From positions 241,338 through 305,337 of the forward strand of contig NZ_DAXW01000003.1 of assembly GCF_002506585.1 (NCBI RefSeq): a stretch of DNA of 64,000 bases, read 5' to 3'. The notes beneath the pieces were generated by a model. It was not told the DNA's origin and did no database searches. It saw only the letters and a program-made list of their open reading frames with translations. Below, piece by piece: positions 8,007 through 16,070 of this stretch. The translations under genes were made by a program, and so were the position numbers. This DNA comes from Methanoculleus sp. UBA430 (GTDB lineage: Archaea; Halobacteriota; Methanomicrobia; Methanomicrobiales; Methanoculleaceae). Within the stretch, counting starts at the first letter, position 1; each line of letters opens with the position of its first letter.

Positions 8007-8861
8007 TCACGCCTTTAAGGTGTTTGCGGCGGCCCTGGAGACGATCCGTCCCACCGAGGGCTTCACCTTCCCCCGGTAGACGACGGCCGGATCGTGTTCT
8101 ATCGTTTGGGCCGTCCAGCGGTACATGTCCGACGCCGTCCGGATCGGGATCCGGTAGCGCCGGGGGATGTACCGGAACCCGGTCTCCGCCTGCTCCTGCC
8201 ACTCCCGGTACCGCCGAAGCTGGAACCGGAGAAACGCCGCAAACCCCCGGGGGTGCCGGGCGGCGGTTGCCGCCGAGAGGTCGTCGAGCCCGAACGCCTC
8301 GATCTCTTCGGCGGGAAAGTAGGTCCGGCCGAGGGCGAGGTCTTCCGCGATGTCGCGGATGAAGTTGACGTACTGCATCGCCCGGCCGAGGTTCTGGGCT
8401 GCAACGTATGACTCCGGGGGGAGATCGAGGAGCCGGGCCATCATCAGCCCGACCACCTCGGACGAGCCGTAGAGGTAACCCTCGAGGTCCCGGATCGTCC
8501 GGTAGGAGGTGACGGTGATGTCGCTCTCCATCGAGGAGAGGAACGCCACCGTCCACGCCGGATCAAAGTCTTTCCGCCCCGCAAGTTCGACGAACGAGTC
8601 GATCACCACGTCCCCCGTCGCCTCCCCGGCCGCGGCAGCGGCGTAGCGGCCGGTGAAGGCGTAGAACTCATCGACCTCCTGCGGCACCGCGTCCACGTAA
8701 TCGTCGGCGACACGGACGAAACTGTAGAGCGAGAAGACGTCCTTTCGCACCCGCGGCGGGAAGAAGAGGGTCGAGTAGAAGTAGGTCTTGCTCCCCCGCC
8801 TGAAGATATCGTAGATGGTCTCGTCGATCACGGGGCGCACCTCACCGCCGGCAACGGTCAA
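8007..8861 (-). CDS. crtB: Phytoene (squalene/phytoene) synthase
   Basis: A 284-residue isoprenoid synthase of the squalene/phytoene synthase family. The first Mg-binding motif is DDYVD (53-57) and the second is RDIAED (169-174), followed by GRTYFP. It would join two geranylgeranyl diphosphates head to head to make phytoene. It overlaps crtI by 20 bases at its start and sits directly before the UbiA gene, so it is part of a translationally coupled carotenoid operon. Synthesis of squalene instead cannot be excluded by sequence, but the desaturase neighbour favours phytoene. Confidence 0.88.
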   Translation of the reverse strand: MTVAGGEVRPVIDETIYDIFRRGSKTYFYSTLFFPPRVRKDVFSLYSFVRVADDYVDAVPQEVDEFYAFTGRYAAAAAGEATGDVVIDSFVELAGRKDFDPAWTVAFLSSMESDITVTSYRTIRDLEGYLYGSSEVVGLMMARLLDLPPESYVAAQNLGRAMQYVNFIRDIAEDLALGRTYFPAEEIEAFGLDDLSAATAARHPRGFAAFLRFQLRRYREWQEQAETGFRYIPRRYRIPIRTASDMYRWTAQTIEHDPAVVYRGKVKPSVGRIVSRAAANTLKA

Positions 8862-10317
8862 TCAACTCACGGGCGACGATCTGGGAGGATATCAGGGTCA
8901 TCGGCACCCCGATCCCCGGGTGGGTGTACTGGCCGGCGTAGTAGAGGTTCGGAACCCGGCGGCTCCGGTGCGCCGGCCGCCAGAGCGCCGTCTGGCGGAG
9001 GGTGTGGGAGAGGCCGAGCGCCGTGCCCCGGTAGGCGTTGTAGCGGTTCGAGAAGTCCGAGAGCGCGAAGATCCGCCGGGTCACGACCGAGTCACGGATA
9101 CTCTCGCCGAGGATCTCCTCCATCCGGCTCATGAGGTGGTCATAGAACCGCTCGCGGAGTTCCGGGGTATCCTCGATGCCGGGGGCGAGGGGTGCGAGGA
9201 CGAAGAGGGTATCACAGCCCTCCGGGGCGGCGGTCGGATCGGTCCGCGAGGGGACGTTGACGTAGAACGAGGGGCCTGTCGGCCAGGCGGCTTTTTTAGG
9301 ATCGAAGATCGTCTCAAACCCCTCCTCCCAGTCCCGCTCGAGGAAGATGTTGTGGTGGGCAAGCCCCTCGACCACCCGGTCGACGCCGAGATAGGCGACG
9401 AACGTGGACGGGGCGAGAACCTTTTTTGCCCAGTAGGAGGCTGGGTACGACCGCGAGCCGTCGGGGAGGAGGTGCATCTCGGCAAACGGGTAGTCCGCGT
9501 TGACGACGACGACATCGGTCTCGTGCGCCCCGAGGGGGGTGACGACCCGGCGGGCGGTCCCGCCCTCGACGTCGATGGCGGTCGCCGGTTCGTTGTAGCG
9601 GTACTCGACCCCGAACTCCCGCCCGAGCGAGACGAGGGCCTCGACGACCGCCCGCATGCCCCCTTCCGGGTACCACACCCCCATGTTCATGTCGATATGC
9701 GTCATGATGTGGTAGAACGAGGGGGTGTTTCGCGGCGAGCCGCCGAGGAAGCCGATGGAGTACTGCACGACTTTTCGGGCCTCGTCGCTTGAGAAGCGTT
9801 TTTTTACGAAGGACTCCAGGTTCTCGAAGGGATGGAGTTTCCTCCCCCCGGCAAGGAGCCGCCGGTCGAAGAAGTCGAAGATGCTCCGGTAGTCCCGGTA
9901 GAGGAGGTCGCTCATGGTGATCTCGTAGGTCTCCTCCGAGCCGGCGAGGTAACTCCGGAGTTTCTCGGCCCCGTCCGGCTCAAACGACTCGAAGAGAGCG
10001 TAGTTTTTCTCGAGGTCGGCCGAGATGTCCGCGACTTGATCGTCAGCGAAGAAGACCCGGTAGGAGGGGTCGAGTCTCGCGAGTGGGAAGTAGTCTTTCG
10101 GGCTTCTCCCGAACTCCGCGAAGAACCGGTCGTAGACGTCGGGCATCAGATACCACGACGGCCCCATATCGAACGTAAACCCTCCGTCGCGGTGAACGCT
10201 CGCACGGCCCCCGGACTGCTCGTTCTTCTCGATCACCGCGACGTCAAAGCCGCCTTTTGCAAGAAGAGCCGCGACGGAGAGACCTCCGAACCCTGCTCCA
10301 ACGATGACAGCCCGCAT
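8842..10317 (-). CDS. crtI: Phytoene desaturase family FAD enzyme
   Basis: A 491-residue flavoprotein with the N-terminal dinucleotide fold (GAGFGGLSVAALLA, residues about 8-21) and the C-terminal GQYTHPGIGVPM stretch typical of CrtI-like carotenoid desaturases. It should introduce double bonds into phytoene or a later carotenoid. A CrtD-like 3,4-desaturase is the main alternative, and only one such enzyme is present here. The start at 10317 (MRAVIVGAGF) is preferred over 10329. A TATA-like GTTTATATTC at about 10367-10376 on the minus strand is the likely promoter. Confidence 0.85.
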   Translation of the reverse strand: MRAVIVGAGFGGLSVAALLAKGGFDVAVIEKNEQSGGRASVHRDGGFTFDMGPSWYLMPDVYDRFFAEFGRSPKDYFPLARLDPSYRVFFADDQVADISADLEKNYALFESFEPDGAEKLRSYLAGSEETYEITMSDLLYRDYRSIFDFFDRRLLAGGRKLHPFENLESFVKKRFSSDEARKVVQYSIGFLGGSPRNTPSFYHIMTHIDMNMGVWYPEGGMRAVVEALVSLGREFGVEYRYNEPATAIDVEGGTARRVVTPLGAHETDVVVVNADYPFAEMHLLPDGSRSYPASYWAKKVLAPSTFVAYLGVDRVVEGLAHHNIFLERDWEEGFETIFDPKKAAWPTGPSFYVNVPSRTDPTAAPEGCDTLFVLAPLAPGIEDTPELRERFYDHLMSRMEEILGESIRDSVVTRRIFALSDFSNRYNAYRGTALGLSHTLRQTALWRPAHRSRRVPNLYYAGQYTHPGIGVPMTLISSQIVARELIDRCRR

Positions 10318-10409
10318 AACCTCCCCCACCGGAACAGAAAACTGGTGCAGGAAGAGTCATATCGAATATAAACTTTGGTATCGGGGAAGGCGCACCGCCG
10401 ATGCGGCGC

Positions 10410-11147
10410 TCACCGTGAAGTGTCGTCTTCAACGATGATCGGAAGTGTTGCAAGGGCAAGCGCCGCCCCGAGGAGGGCCGGTATCACAAGACCGTTCCGC
10501 GTGAGGTAGCCGGTCCAGAACGCGAGGATGAGAAGGAGACTCGCCGCCACCGTGCCGGGGATCGATCGAGCGCCCGCGATGAGCCGGAAGAGGGCAATAT
10601 AGACCGCTCCGGTCAGGGCCCAGCCCACGAAGTTCGAGACCGGCACGCCGTAGTAGGCGCCGCCGCCGGTCCAGACCCAGAGGCCGGCGTGGACGGCCGC
10701 CGGGTCGACGACGAGGTCGACGAAGAGGAGGACGAGAACCCCGGCCGGGACCAGCCGCCACCACGCAGTCCCGGCGGCGGCTGCGGCGAGGGTGACGGCG
10801 CCGAGGAGCATCGGGAGATAAGCAAACGCGACCGTCCAGGGGACGAGGCCGAAGACCCGGTAGCCAAGGTCGGCCGAATAGGTGAACCTGCCATACGGGA
10901 CGCCGGTCGCGACGGCATACGCCTCGACGGCGAGCGGGAGGATGCTCAGGAGGAGGAGGAGGAGGGCGATGCCGCGGGCGGGGCCGAGCCAGCGGACGAG
11001 GGCGATGTAGGAGGGGAGGGCGAGGGCGACCAGGAAGACGACCGGGACGGCGGGCGGGACCGCCGGATCGTCGAACCGGACCACCAGACAGGCGGCGAGG
11101 AAGAGGACGAGAGCGGCAAGAAGGAGGGCCGCCCGGGTGATGCGCAT
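10410..11147 (-). CDS. cruF: CruF-like carotenoid hydratase (DUF422)
   Basis: A 245-residue membrane protein with seven or eight hydrophobic segments and the two signature stretches of the DUF422/CruF family: EAYAVATGVPYGRFTYS (about 84-100) and DLVVDPAAVHAGLWVW followed by YYGVPVSNFVGW (about 145-178). In haloarchaea CruF hydrates bisanhydrobacterioruberin to bacterioruberin. Here it lies 92 bases upstream of crtI on the same strand, completing a set of elongase, synthase, desaturase and hydratase. Product identity is inferred. Confidence 0.78.
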   Translation of the reverse strand: MRITRAALLLAALVLFLAACLVVRFDDPAVPPAVPVVFLVALALPSYIALVRWLGPARGIALLLLLLSILPLAVEAYAVATGVPYGRFTYSADLGYRVFGLVPWTVAFAYLPMLLGAVTLAAAAAGTAWWRLVPAGVLVLLFVDLVVDPAAVHAGLWVWTGGGAYYGVPVSNFVGWALTGAVYIALFRLIAGARSIPGTVAASLLLILAFWTGYLTRNGLVIPALLGAALALATLPIIVEDDTSR

Positions 11148-11205
11148 GGGCGGGGGAGGGGGGCGAGGGGGATAAATCTTCCATGCCGGTGGCGGTCACC
11201 GCAGG

Positions 11206-11358
11206 CTACGCCCCGGTCCGCCCTGCGACGTCGCTCGCGACCAGGATCAGCGCCACCAGTGCAACGATGATGAACCCCAGAACCCACTGGTAGGTGAGGG
11301 CTGCGTACAGGCCGGCCGCGATGCCGACGAGCAACACGGCGATGTGGTTGCGTTCCAT
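11206..11358 (-). CDS. 50-residue two-helix membrane protein, probably leaderless
   Basis: A 50-codon ORF from ATG 11358 to TAG 11206: residues 6-20 and 24-41 are hydrophobic (IAVLLVGIAAGLYAA and QWVLGFIIVALVALILV), with a short polar tail. It follows a strong copy of the composite surface-regulon promoter whose TATA box is centred about 26 bases before the ATG, so the mRNA should begin at or next to the start codon. The precise promoter placement is the best support that this very small gene is real. No family recognised. Confidence 0.62.
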   Translation of the reverse strand: MERNHIAVLLVGIAAGLYAALTYQWVLGFIIVALVALILVASDVAGRTGA

Positions 11359-11380
11359 GTAACGACGTGGCCGGCTGGAG

Positions 11381-11413
11381 ATATATGCCTTCTGTCATAT
11401 CCCTTTACGCGTC
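11381..11413 (-). promoter_or_regulatory. Composite surface-regulon promoter, copy 2
   Basis: Sense strand: GACGCGTAA (11413-11405), 8 bases, GACAGAA (11396-11390), then the TATA box CATATAT (11387-11381). It fires towards the 50-residue membrane protein ending at 11206. Confidence 0.72.
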
Positions 11414-11545
11414 CGGAAAGTATTATCAAAATTAAGGGATCGTTCACACTACAGAAGACTAAGAGACAATTACATAAGCCCTATCATCCGTGACGACGGT
11501 ACCATTAACCATCGAGACTGCGCATCCTGGTCCGGGAGCCCAAGA

Positions 11546-12232
11546 ATGAAAAAGATCCCGCTCATCGTCTGGATAATCCTCATCTGCCTCGTCTTCGTGC
11601 ACTACTTCTACACGCCTGAAATGCCCGTGATTACTACGAGAGAGATGAGAATCGACCCCGGGGAGCGTCAGCCCGATCTCGTGCACCTCTGGGATGCCCT
11701 GGTACGTGAACATGGGTTCGCGAACGAGTCGGCCATACTCATTCAGCTGAACCAGTTCGTCGATAAGGACGGGGTGGTACAGTGCACTCAGACGTACTAC
11801 ACCGGGGACGTGGACGGAGAGCAGCATTTTTACAAGGTATATGTTTATCCAGGTGGCAACGTCCTCTACAAAGACCAGGTACTCGAGTTCCCCCTGCAGG
11901 GAGCGCACCCCCTCGCCATCTTCCGTGAAGCGACCCTGATCGATTTTGCCGACCTCACCCGGGGGGATCGCAATATAACGCTTCAAACGCTCAAGTACGA
12001 GATCAAGAGGGAATATAACGAAACCCACGGCGACCTTTACATCCTCTCGGAAGGCTCGCTCCGTCCCTTGAAGGAGGCAACGTTCCCGGACGGTGCCTGC
12101 TGGTACGCGATCGAGATCGCCCCGGAAGTTCTGCAACCGGAAGGAAGTTCAGCCGCGGGAGGCGTGCCGGACTGTCTCATTCTCTTCACGGAACAAGATA
12201 TTGCCCTTGCCGATACTGTTGTCTATGCGTGA
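11546..12232 (+). CDS. Membrane-anchored extracellular protein, paralogue of 25719-26402
   Basis: The 228-residue product has an N-terminal membrane helix (about 5-22) and an extracellular domain. It aligns along its length with the 25719-26402 product: DLWDALV-like segments near 45, GDVDGEQHFYKVYVYPGGNV against GDKNGEQHGYEAYVGPGGTV near 90, LQGAHPLAIFREA against VQGVHPLELLREV near 115, YNETHGDLY against YNETRGRLY near 158, and a shared C-terminus LAxAxxVVY. Both copies converge on a membrane-bound winged-helix gene. A TATA-like sequence is at about 11468-11478. Function unknown. Confidence 0.68.
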   Translation: MKKIPLIVWIILICLVFVHYFYTPEMPVITTREMRIDPGERQPDLVHLWDALVREHGFANESAILIQLNQFVDKDGVVQCTQTYYTGDVDGEQHFYKVYVYPGGNVLYKDQVLEFPLQGAHPLAIFREATLIDFADLTRGDRNITLQTLKYEIKREYNETHGDLYILSEGSLRPLKEATFPDGACWYAIEIAPEVLQPEGSSAAGGVPDCLILFTEQDIALADTVVYA

Positions 12233-12330
12233 TGCGGAGATACTGCCTGATCGCAGACGCATATATGGGTACGCCCGCAGGATAAACCGGAAAAAATGCT
12301 GGAGGATGAAATCAGAGTCTCAAGCCGGCA

Positions 12331-13116
12331 TCAGGTCCCAGTACCTGAAACACCTTTCCCACCGCTCACGAGATGCCACGACTTGTGTGCCTTTATATAC
12401 TCCTTCACATCCGGGCGGAGATAGTACCGCACATTCCGCCCATCCTTCTCGCTTTTGACGATGCCTTCCCGGGTTAACGATCTCATATGCCAGGTGACGT
12501 TCGGGCCCGACAAGATGAGCCTGGACGCGATATCTTTCCTCACAATTCCCGGGTGCTGCAGAACAAGATTTATTATTCGGATCTTCGGATGCACGTTGAG
12601 GCATCCGGCCAATATCTTCTCCAGGTCGGAACAGGTGCCCACACCGACGTAGTACCTCATTCCCCCGCTGTTCTGCTCAGCAGTGACCTTTCCCATCCTG
12701 TACAGTACCCCCACATGATACCGGAGGGTCCCGATATTCATTCCCAGCATTTGGGAGAGGTTCCGCATGCTAGTTCCCGGATTCTTCCAGATACACGTAT
12801 ACACTGCATTTCGAGTTTCGTTGTCCAGGATATTCCCATCTGTGACCCTTTTATGGCCAAGCTGAAGCCACGCAGACAGCGAGAACAAGATTTGTATCAG
12901 AACGAAAAGCGTGGTCGGAACGGTTATGGCTAGAAGACCGAGGATAACGGTGTTCAGGGGAACGTTCCAGACGTATAATGGAGTCGGATCTAAAAAAATC
13001 CGCTCCGGATGTATTCCCGATGTCGGCTGGACAGAGATCGCGCACCCAACAGATGGTAACAGCAGGAGACAGAAGACAAACAGAGCAATTCTGGCAGTCA
13101 ACGACCATGACGCCAT
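12331..13116 (-). CDS. Membrane-anchored regulator with two winged-helix domains
   Basis: The 261-residue product has a signal-anchor (about 8-27), an extracellular loop containing PTPLYVWNVPLN, a second membrane helix (about 57-85) and two winged-helix domains in the cytoplasm: about 95-155 (NAVYTCIWKNPG, LGMNIGTLRYHVGVLYRMGKV) and about 175-245 (RIINLVLQHPGIVRKDIASRL, SGPNVTWHMRSLTREGIV). The topology suggests a one-component sensor that reads an external signal. It is paralogous to the 24926-25660 protein, which shares YIWNVPLK, NAGTLRYHLAIL and GASVTWHMSLL. It converges with the 11546 gene. Confidence 0.78.
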   Translation of the reverse strand: MASWSLTARIALFVFCLLLLPSVGCAISVQPTSGIHPERIFLDPTPLYVWNVPLNTVILGLLAITVPTTLFVLIQILFSLSAWLQLGHKRVTDGNILDNETRNAVYTCIWKNPGTSMRNLSQMLGMNIGTLRYHVGVLYRMGKVTAEQNSGGMRYYVGVGTCSDLEKILAGCLNVHPKIRIINLVLQHPGIVRKDIASRLILSGPNVTWHMRSLTREGIVKSEKDGRNVRYYLRPDVKEYIKAHKSWHLVSGGKGVSGTGT

Positions 13117-13159
13117 AGCGTTTCATATGCCCAGTGAAAATAAAAATGTTTCCTTTTCT

Positions 13160-13588
13160 TTAGCCCACGCTAAAATCATATGGCCAAGTTCCAGTAACGT
13201 CCTCACCATAAACAGTAAATGTCCAGGACCCGGATGTAGGGTTGTTTATCGTAAGATAGATCCGCCCCTTCAGGTTATCATCGCCATCATCATCGTGGTA
13301 ATAACCGTATAGGCTCCCATCTGGCCTGATAATACCTAATTTCAGGGAATAAGCACCTGTAAACCAGTTCAGATCGATAGGTATCGAGGACGTACCAGGT
13401 GACACGTAAAATCCATGATAGTGCGTCTCTCCCGATGTGATCGTGTACGCTGCACGAGTTGCAGACCCGTCTGCCTGCGGGAGGTCCAACACGGTCTCAC
13501 TATTCCCACTTCCGATGCTGCTGGCCGAAACTATCGGTATGACAATAACGAAGACGACCAGGAGTCCGATAAAACGGTTGAATTTCAT
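13160..13588 (-). CDS. Small secreted protein with PPC-like beta-sandwich domain
   Basis: A 142-residue protein with a signal peptide (about 1-22, ending VSA). The mature region has the look of a bacterial-type pre-peptidase C-terminal (PPC) or P-domain-like beta-sandwich: a GETHYHGFYVSPGTSSIPIDLNW stretch (given here in parts: GETHYHGFYV, SIPIDLNW), PDGSLYGYY, then TSGSWTFTVYGEDV near the C-terminus. Such domains bind to or stabilise secreted proteins. The start at 13588 is preferred because it begins the signal peptide. The composite surface-regulon promoter lies 36 bases upstream, so it belongs to the proposed regulon. Confidence 0.65.
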   Translation of the reverse strand: MKFNRFIGLLVVFVIVIPIVSASSIGSGNSETVLDLPQADGSATRAAYTITSGETHYHGFYVSPGTSSIPIDLNWFTGAYSLKLGIIRPDGSLYGYYHDDDGDDNLKGRIYLTINNPTSGSWTFTVYGEDVTGTWPYDFSVG

Positions 13589-13623
13589 CAAAATCCACCG
13601 GTAGAGACTTCGAAGACACTCTG

Positions 13624-13655
13624 CATAAATATTCTGTCCTATTTCTTTACACGTT
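13624..13655 (-). promoter_or_regulatory. Composite surface-regulon promoter, copy 3
   Basis: Sense strand: AACGTGTAA (13655-13647), 8 bases, GACAGAA (13638-13632), then TATTTATG (about 13631-13624). It lies 36 bases before the ATG at 13588, which places transcription start only about 10 bases before the start codon. Confidence 0.7.
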
Positions 13656-13660
13656 TTATA

Positions 13661-14248
13661 TACAGGCAACCTGTCAACTTCCGGCAAGAGAAGGAGGACA
13701 TCCGTTTGTCCAGTAGAAATCAGGAGATATCTGCTAAATCCCAGAGAATGGAGCCCGAGGCAACCAGATGAACATCAAATGTCCAGTTGCGAGGCATTCT
13801 TACACCCCCACACAAGGAAACTCTGGACGGATACCACGTTCGATCTTATCTCTTCGAGGCGCATACCTGCGTCAACGAGGAAGTTTCCGGACCAACCAGG
13901 ATCACATGTATCCCCGTTTGACCTACATCTTCTCTACACACGGGAGGGTAGCCAGCCCCCGAGCGAATAATAGACTAACAACGGTACAAACGGTGATATA
14001 AGCGCCGGACGACCAGAAAAACCGGGCCAATGAAACAGAATATAGGGAGTATCGCGAGAACAAGACCACAGGAGGTAATCACTGGGCCCCCTACCGTAAA
14101 ACATTCACACATTGCCTTCCATTCAAAGTAAACCCTGAGTGAATACTCCGTTCAACTCCCCATTAAGGCAAATACTCACTCCCACGATGAGGTAGCCCGA
14201 TCAGCCGAAATCACACGTTTCCTCATTCGTCCCAAACCCTCTCAACAT
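13661..14248 (-). other. 588-base stretch without a supported gene
   Basis: This AT-richer region separates the promoter of the 13160-13588 gene from the 3' end of the thioredoxin-CcdA gene. Short open frames on the plus strand (for example 13768-14001) lack coding character, ribosome sites and recognisable protein features. I see no tRNA-like fold. It may hold the terminator of the 14249-15265 gene. Confidence 0.4.
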
Positions 14249-15265
14249 TCAGAGGAGCAGACAGGCTCCGAACCCGATCAGGATGATCCCGCTGATGCCC
14301 CGGATGAGATCCCGATATTCCCGGATCCTGCTCGACGAACCGTAGCCCCCAAGGGTCCCGACGCCGAGAAACGGTGTGAGCACCCCGGCCCCAAAGACCA
14401 GGAGGAGCGAGAGATCCTGCACCGTGCCGTCGATCAGGATTCTGCTCAGCAGGATGAGAATCATCGGGGCGGCGCACGGCGCCTTGACGATCGAGAACAG
14501 CATGCCCAGGAAGAATAACCCGGCCAGCGTGGTCGAATACTTCCGCAGAGAGGACTGAAGAAACCCGTTTGTGGCATCCGGGAGCTTTACCACCCCAAGC
14601 AAGCTCACGCCGGTGAAGATCGTGATCAATCCCGCCGCGACGGCGAGGTACGGGCCGAGCCCGCCGAACGAGAGCCCCGCCAGCAGGACGCAACACCCCA
14701 TGACGATATATGCGAAAACCAGTCCCAGGCCGAAGATCAGTGAGTTCAGGAGACCACTCCGGAGGCCTCCGCCCGATCCCGTGACATACGCCAGAATAAA
14801 GCCCAGCACCGCCATCAAGCAGGGCGAGAAACCAGAGAAAAGGCCCAGAGAATAAGCAAGTGGAATATTCCAGTTGATCGGTGGCGGATTCTCCTGCGGC
14901 TCAGCGCCAGCACGAGACTGTTCGATCGCCGCCCTGACATTCTCTTCGGTTATCTCACCTCCGGGGATCTTGATGGTGCTGTTCACGACCACGGCTGGGA
15001 TCTCGTGAAATCCATGCTGCTGCCACCGGTCCAAACCCTCAGTTGTACCCACATCGACGTATTCGAGAGAGATGGAATCGCCGAGATCGCTCTCAACCTC
15101 TGCGATCAAAGGTTTAACCTGATCACAGGCGGTGCAGCCGTCCAGGTAATAATACTCTATAGGGATAGGAGCTGCGCCCGCATAGGAAATCATTCCAGCC
15201 AAGAGGAAGATACATGCTGCTATTGCTCCAATGCGAGTGCTCTTTCTTCTGTATCCATTTTTCAA
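14249..15265 (-). CDS. Thioredoxin-like domain fused to CcdA/DsbD-like membrane domain
   Basis: A 338-residue protein with a signal or anchor segment (about 10-32), a thioredoxin-like domain with active-site CTAC (Cys44, Cys47) and a cis-Pro-like EIPAVV loop near 89, then six or so membrane helices (about 130-338) of the CcdA/DsbD type. The membrane part keeps a cysteine in SGFSPCLMAVLGF and another in VKAPCAAPMIL, the pair that shuttles electrons through the membrane. It should pass reducing power from the cytoplasm to thiols outside. A separate CcdA-like protein without a thioredoxin domain is at 27774-28505. Confidence 0.8.
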   Translation of the reverse strand: MKNGYRRKSTRIGAIAACIFLLAGMISYAGAAPIPIEYYYLDGCTACDQVKPLIAEVESDLGDSISLEYVDVGTTEGLDRWQQHGFHEIPAVVVNSTIKIPGGEITEENVRAAIEQSRAGAEPQENPPPINWNIPLAYSLGLFSGFSPCLMAVLGFILAYVTGSGGGLRSGLLNSLIFGLGLVFAYIVMGCCVLLAGLSFGGLGPYLAVAAGLITIFTGVSLLGVVKLPDATNGFLQSSLRKYSTTLAGLFFLGMLFSIVKAPCAAPMILILLSRILIDGTVQDLSLLLVFGAGVLTPFLGVGTLGGYGSSSRIREYRDLIRGISGIILIGFGACLLL

Positions 15266-15477
15266 GGTACCTCATCCCCAAGATGGTTCTGGACGTCATC
15301 GATCCGCGAGATAAGATCATTCATGAAAAACCCCAATAAACATCAAGACCATGCGCCCGGACCAACCATAACCCATCTATCAGAAAGTTAATCCTGCTGT
15401 CAGCATCATAAAACATGTCCCCTACCGTTCTTTTATGATTTAAACACCTCGCTCCAGAATTCTATCGAAAAGAAAGA

Positions 15478-16053
15478 TCACAATAACAATCCAGAACCAA
15501 AGATCCATCTGTAGAAAAGAATCGCGAGAACGATACTGGTTGCAAGAGAGACAAATATGGCCCGATCCTTTGACATCTCATGAAATATCTGTACACTCAA
15601 ATAGGTTATCAAACCAAAAACAAAGAGAAGCAACAGGCCTGCCAATGGGACCTCTACGATCACAACCGCCCAAAAAAACAGGATGCAGGGAAACAGGGCA
15701 TAGATCACCGATTTCATCGTTTTTTCAAATCCATAACGTACATTGACAAAAAGCAGGAAGAAATGTTCAACGAGGCTGACTCCGAGGAGTGCGACGACTC
15801 CGACTATCAGACCCTGTATCAGGTTGATGAAGATGCCCAATACTAGGATCCCAATCAAGTACAATCCGTCAGGTCCGGATTCGTTTCCAGGATACAACCC
15901 TGTAAAGAAAGATGCTAACGTGAATAAGATTGACATAGTCATAACTGTCACAAAAAAGAGTTGAAGATCACCTCCCAGTGGTTTTTTGTTTAGTTGCTGA
16001 AAAAATTGCCGGAGACTGGTTAAGACAGTTTTTAATGGGGATCTTACCGACAT
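15478..16053 (-). CDS. Polytopic membrane protein, Yip1-like
   Basis: A 191-residue protein with five hydrophobic segments (about 30-55, 65-95, 100-120, 125-150, 160-185), similar in layout to Yip1-family proteins and to the gene at 45152-45808, although sequence similarity by eye is low. The ATG at 16053 is favoured because the longer frame (to 16089) would overlap the upstream gene. It lies 17 bases after the stop of the 16071-16988 gene and is probably co-transcribed with it. The DNA here is markedly AT-richer than the neighbourhood. Confidence 0.55.
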   Translation of the reverse strand: MSVRSPLKTVLTSLRQFFQQLNKKPLGGDLQLFFVTVMTMSILFTLASFFTGLYPGNESGPDGLYLIGILVLGIFINLIQGLIVGVVALLGVSLVEHFFLLFVNVRYGFEKTMKSVIYALFPCILFFWAVVIVEVPLAGLLLLFVFGLITYLSVQIFHEMSKDRAIFVSLATSIVLAILFYRWIFGSGLLL

Positions 16054-16070
16054 GACACTACCTCTGAAAG

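Noticed and set aside
13085..13175. TAAAGAAA-rich sequence upstream of the 13116 regulator resembling the composite promoter
   Set aside because: The first box is missing and the similarity is mainly A-richness.
13768..14001. 77-codon plus-strand ORF in the 13.7-14.2 kb gap
   Set aside because: No ribosome site, no promoter, no recognisable protein character.
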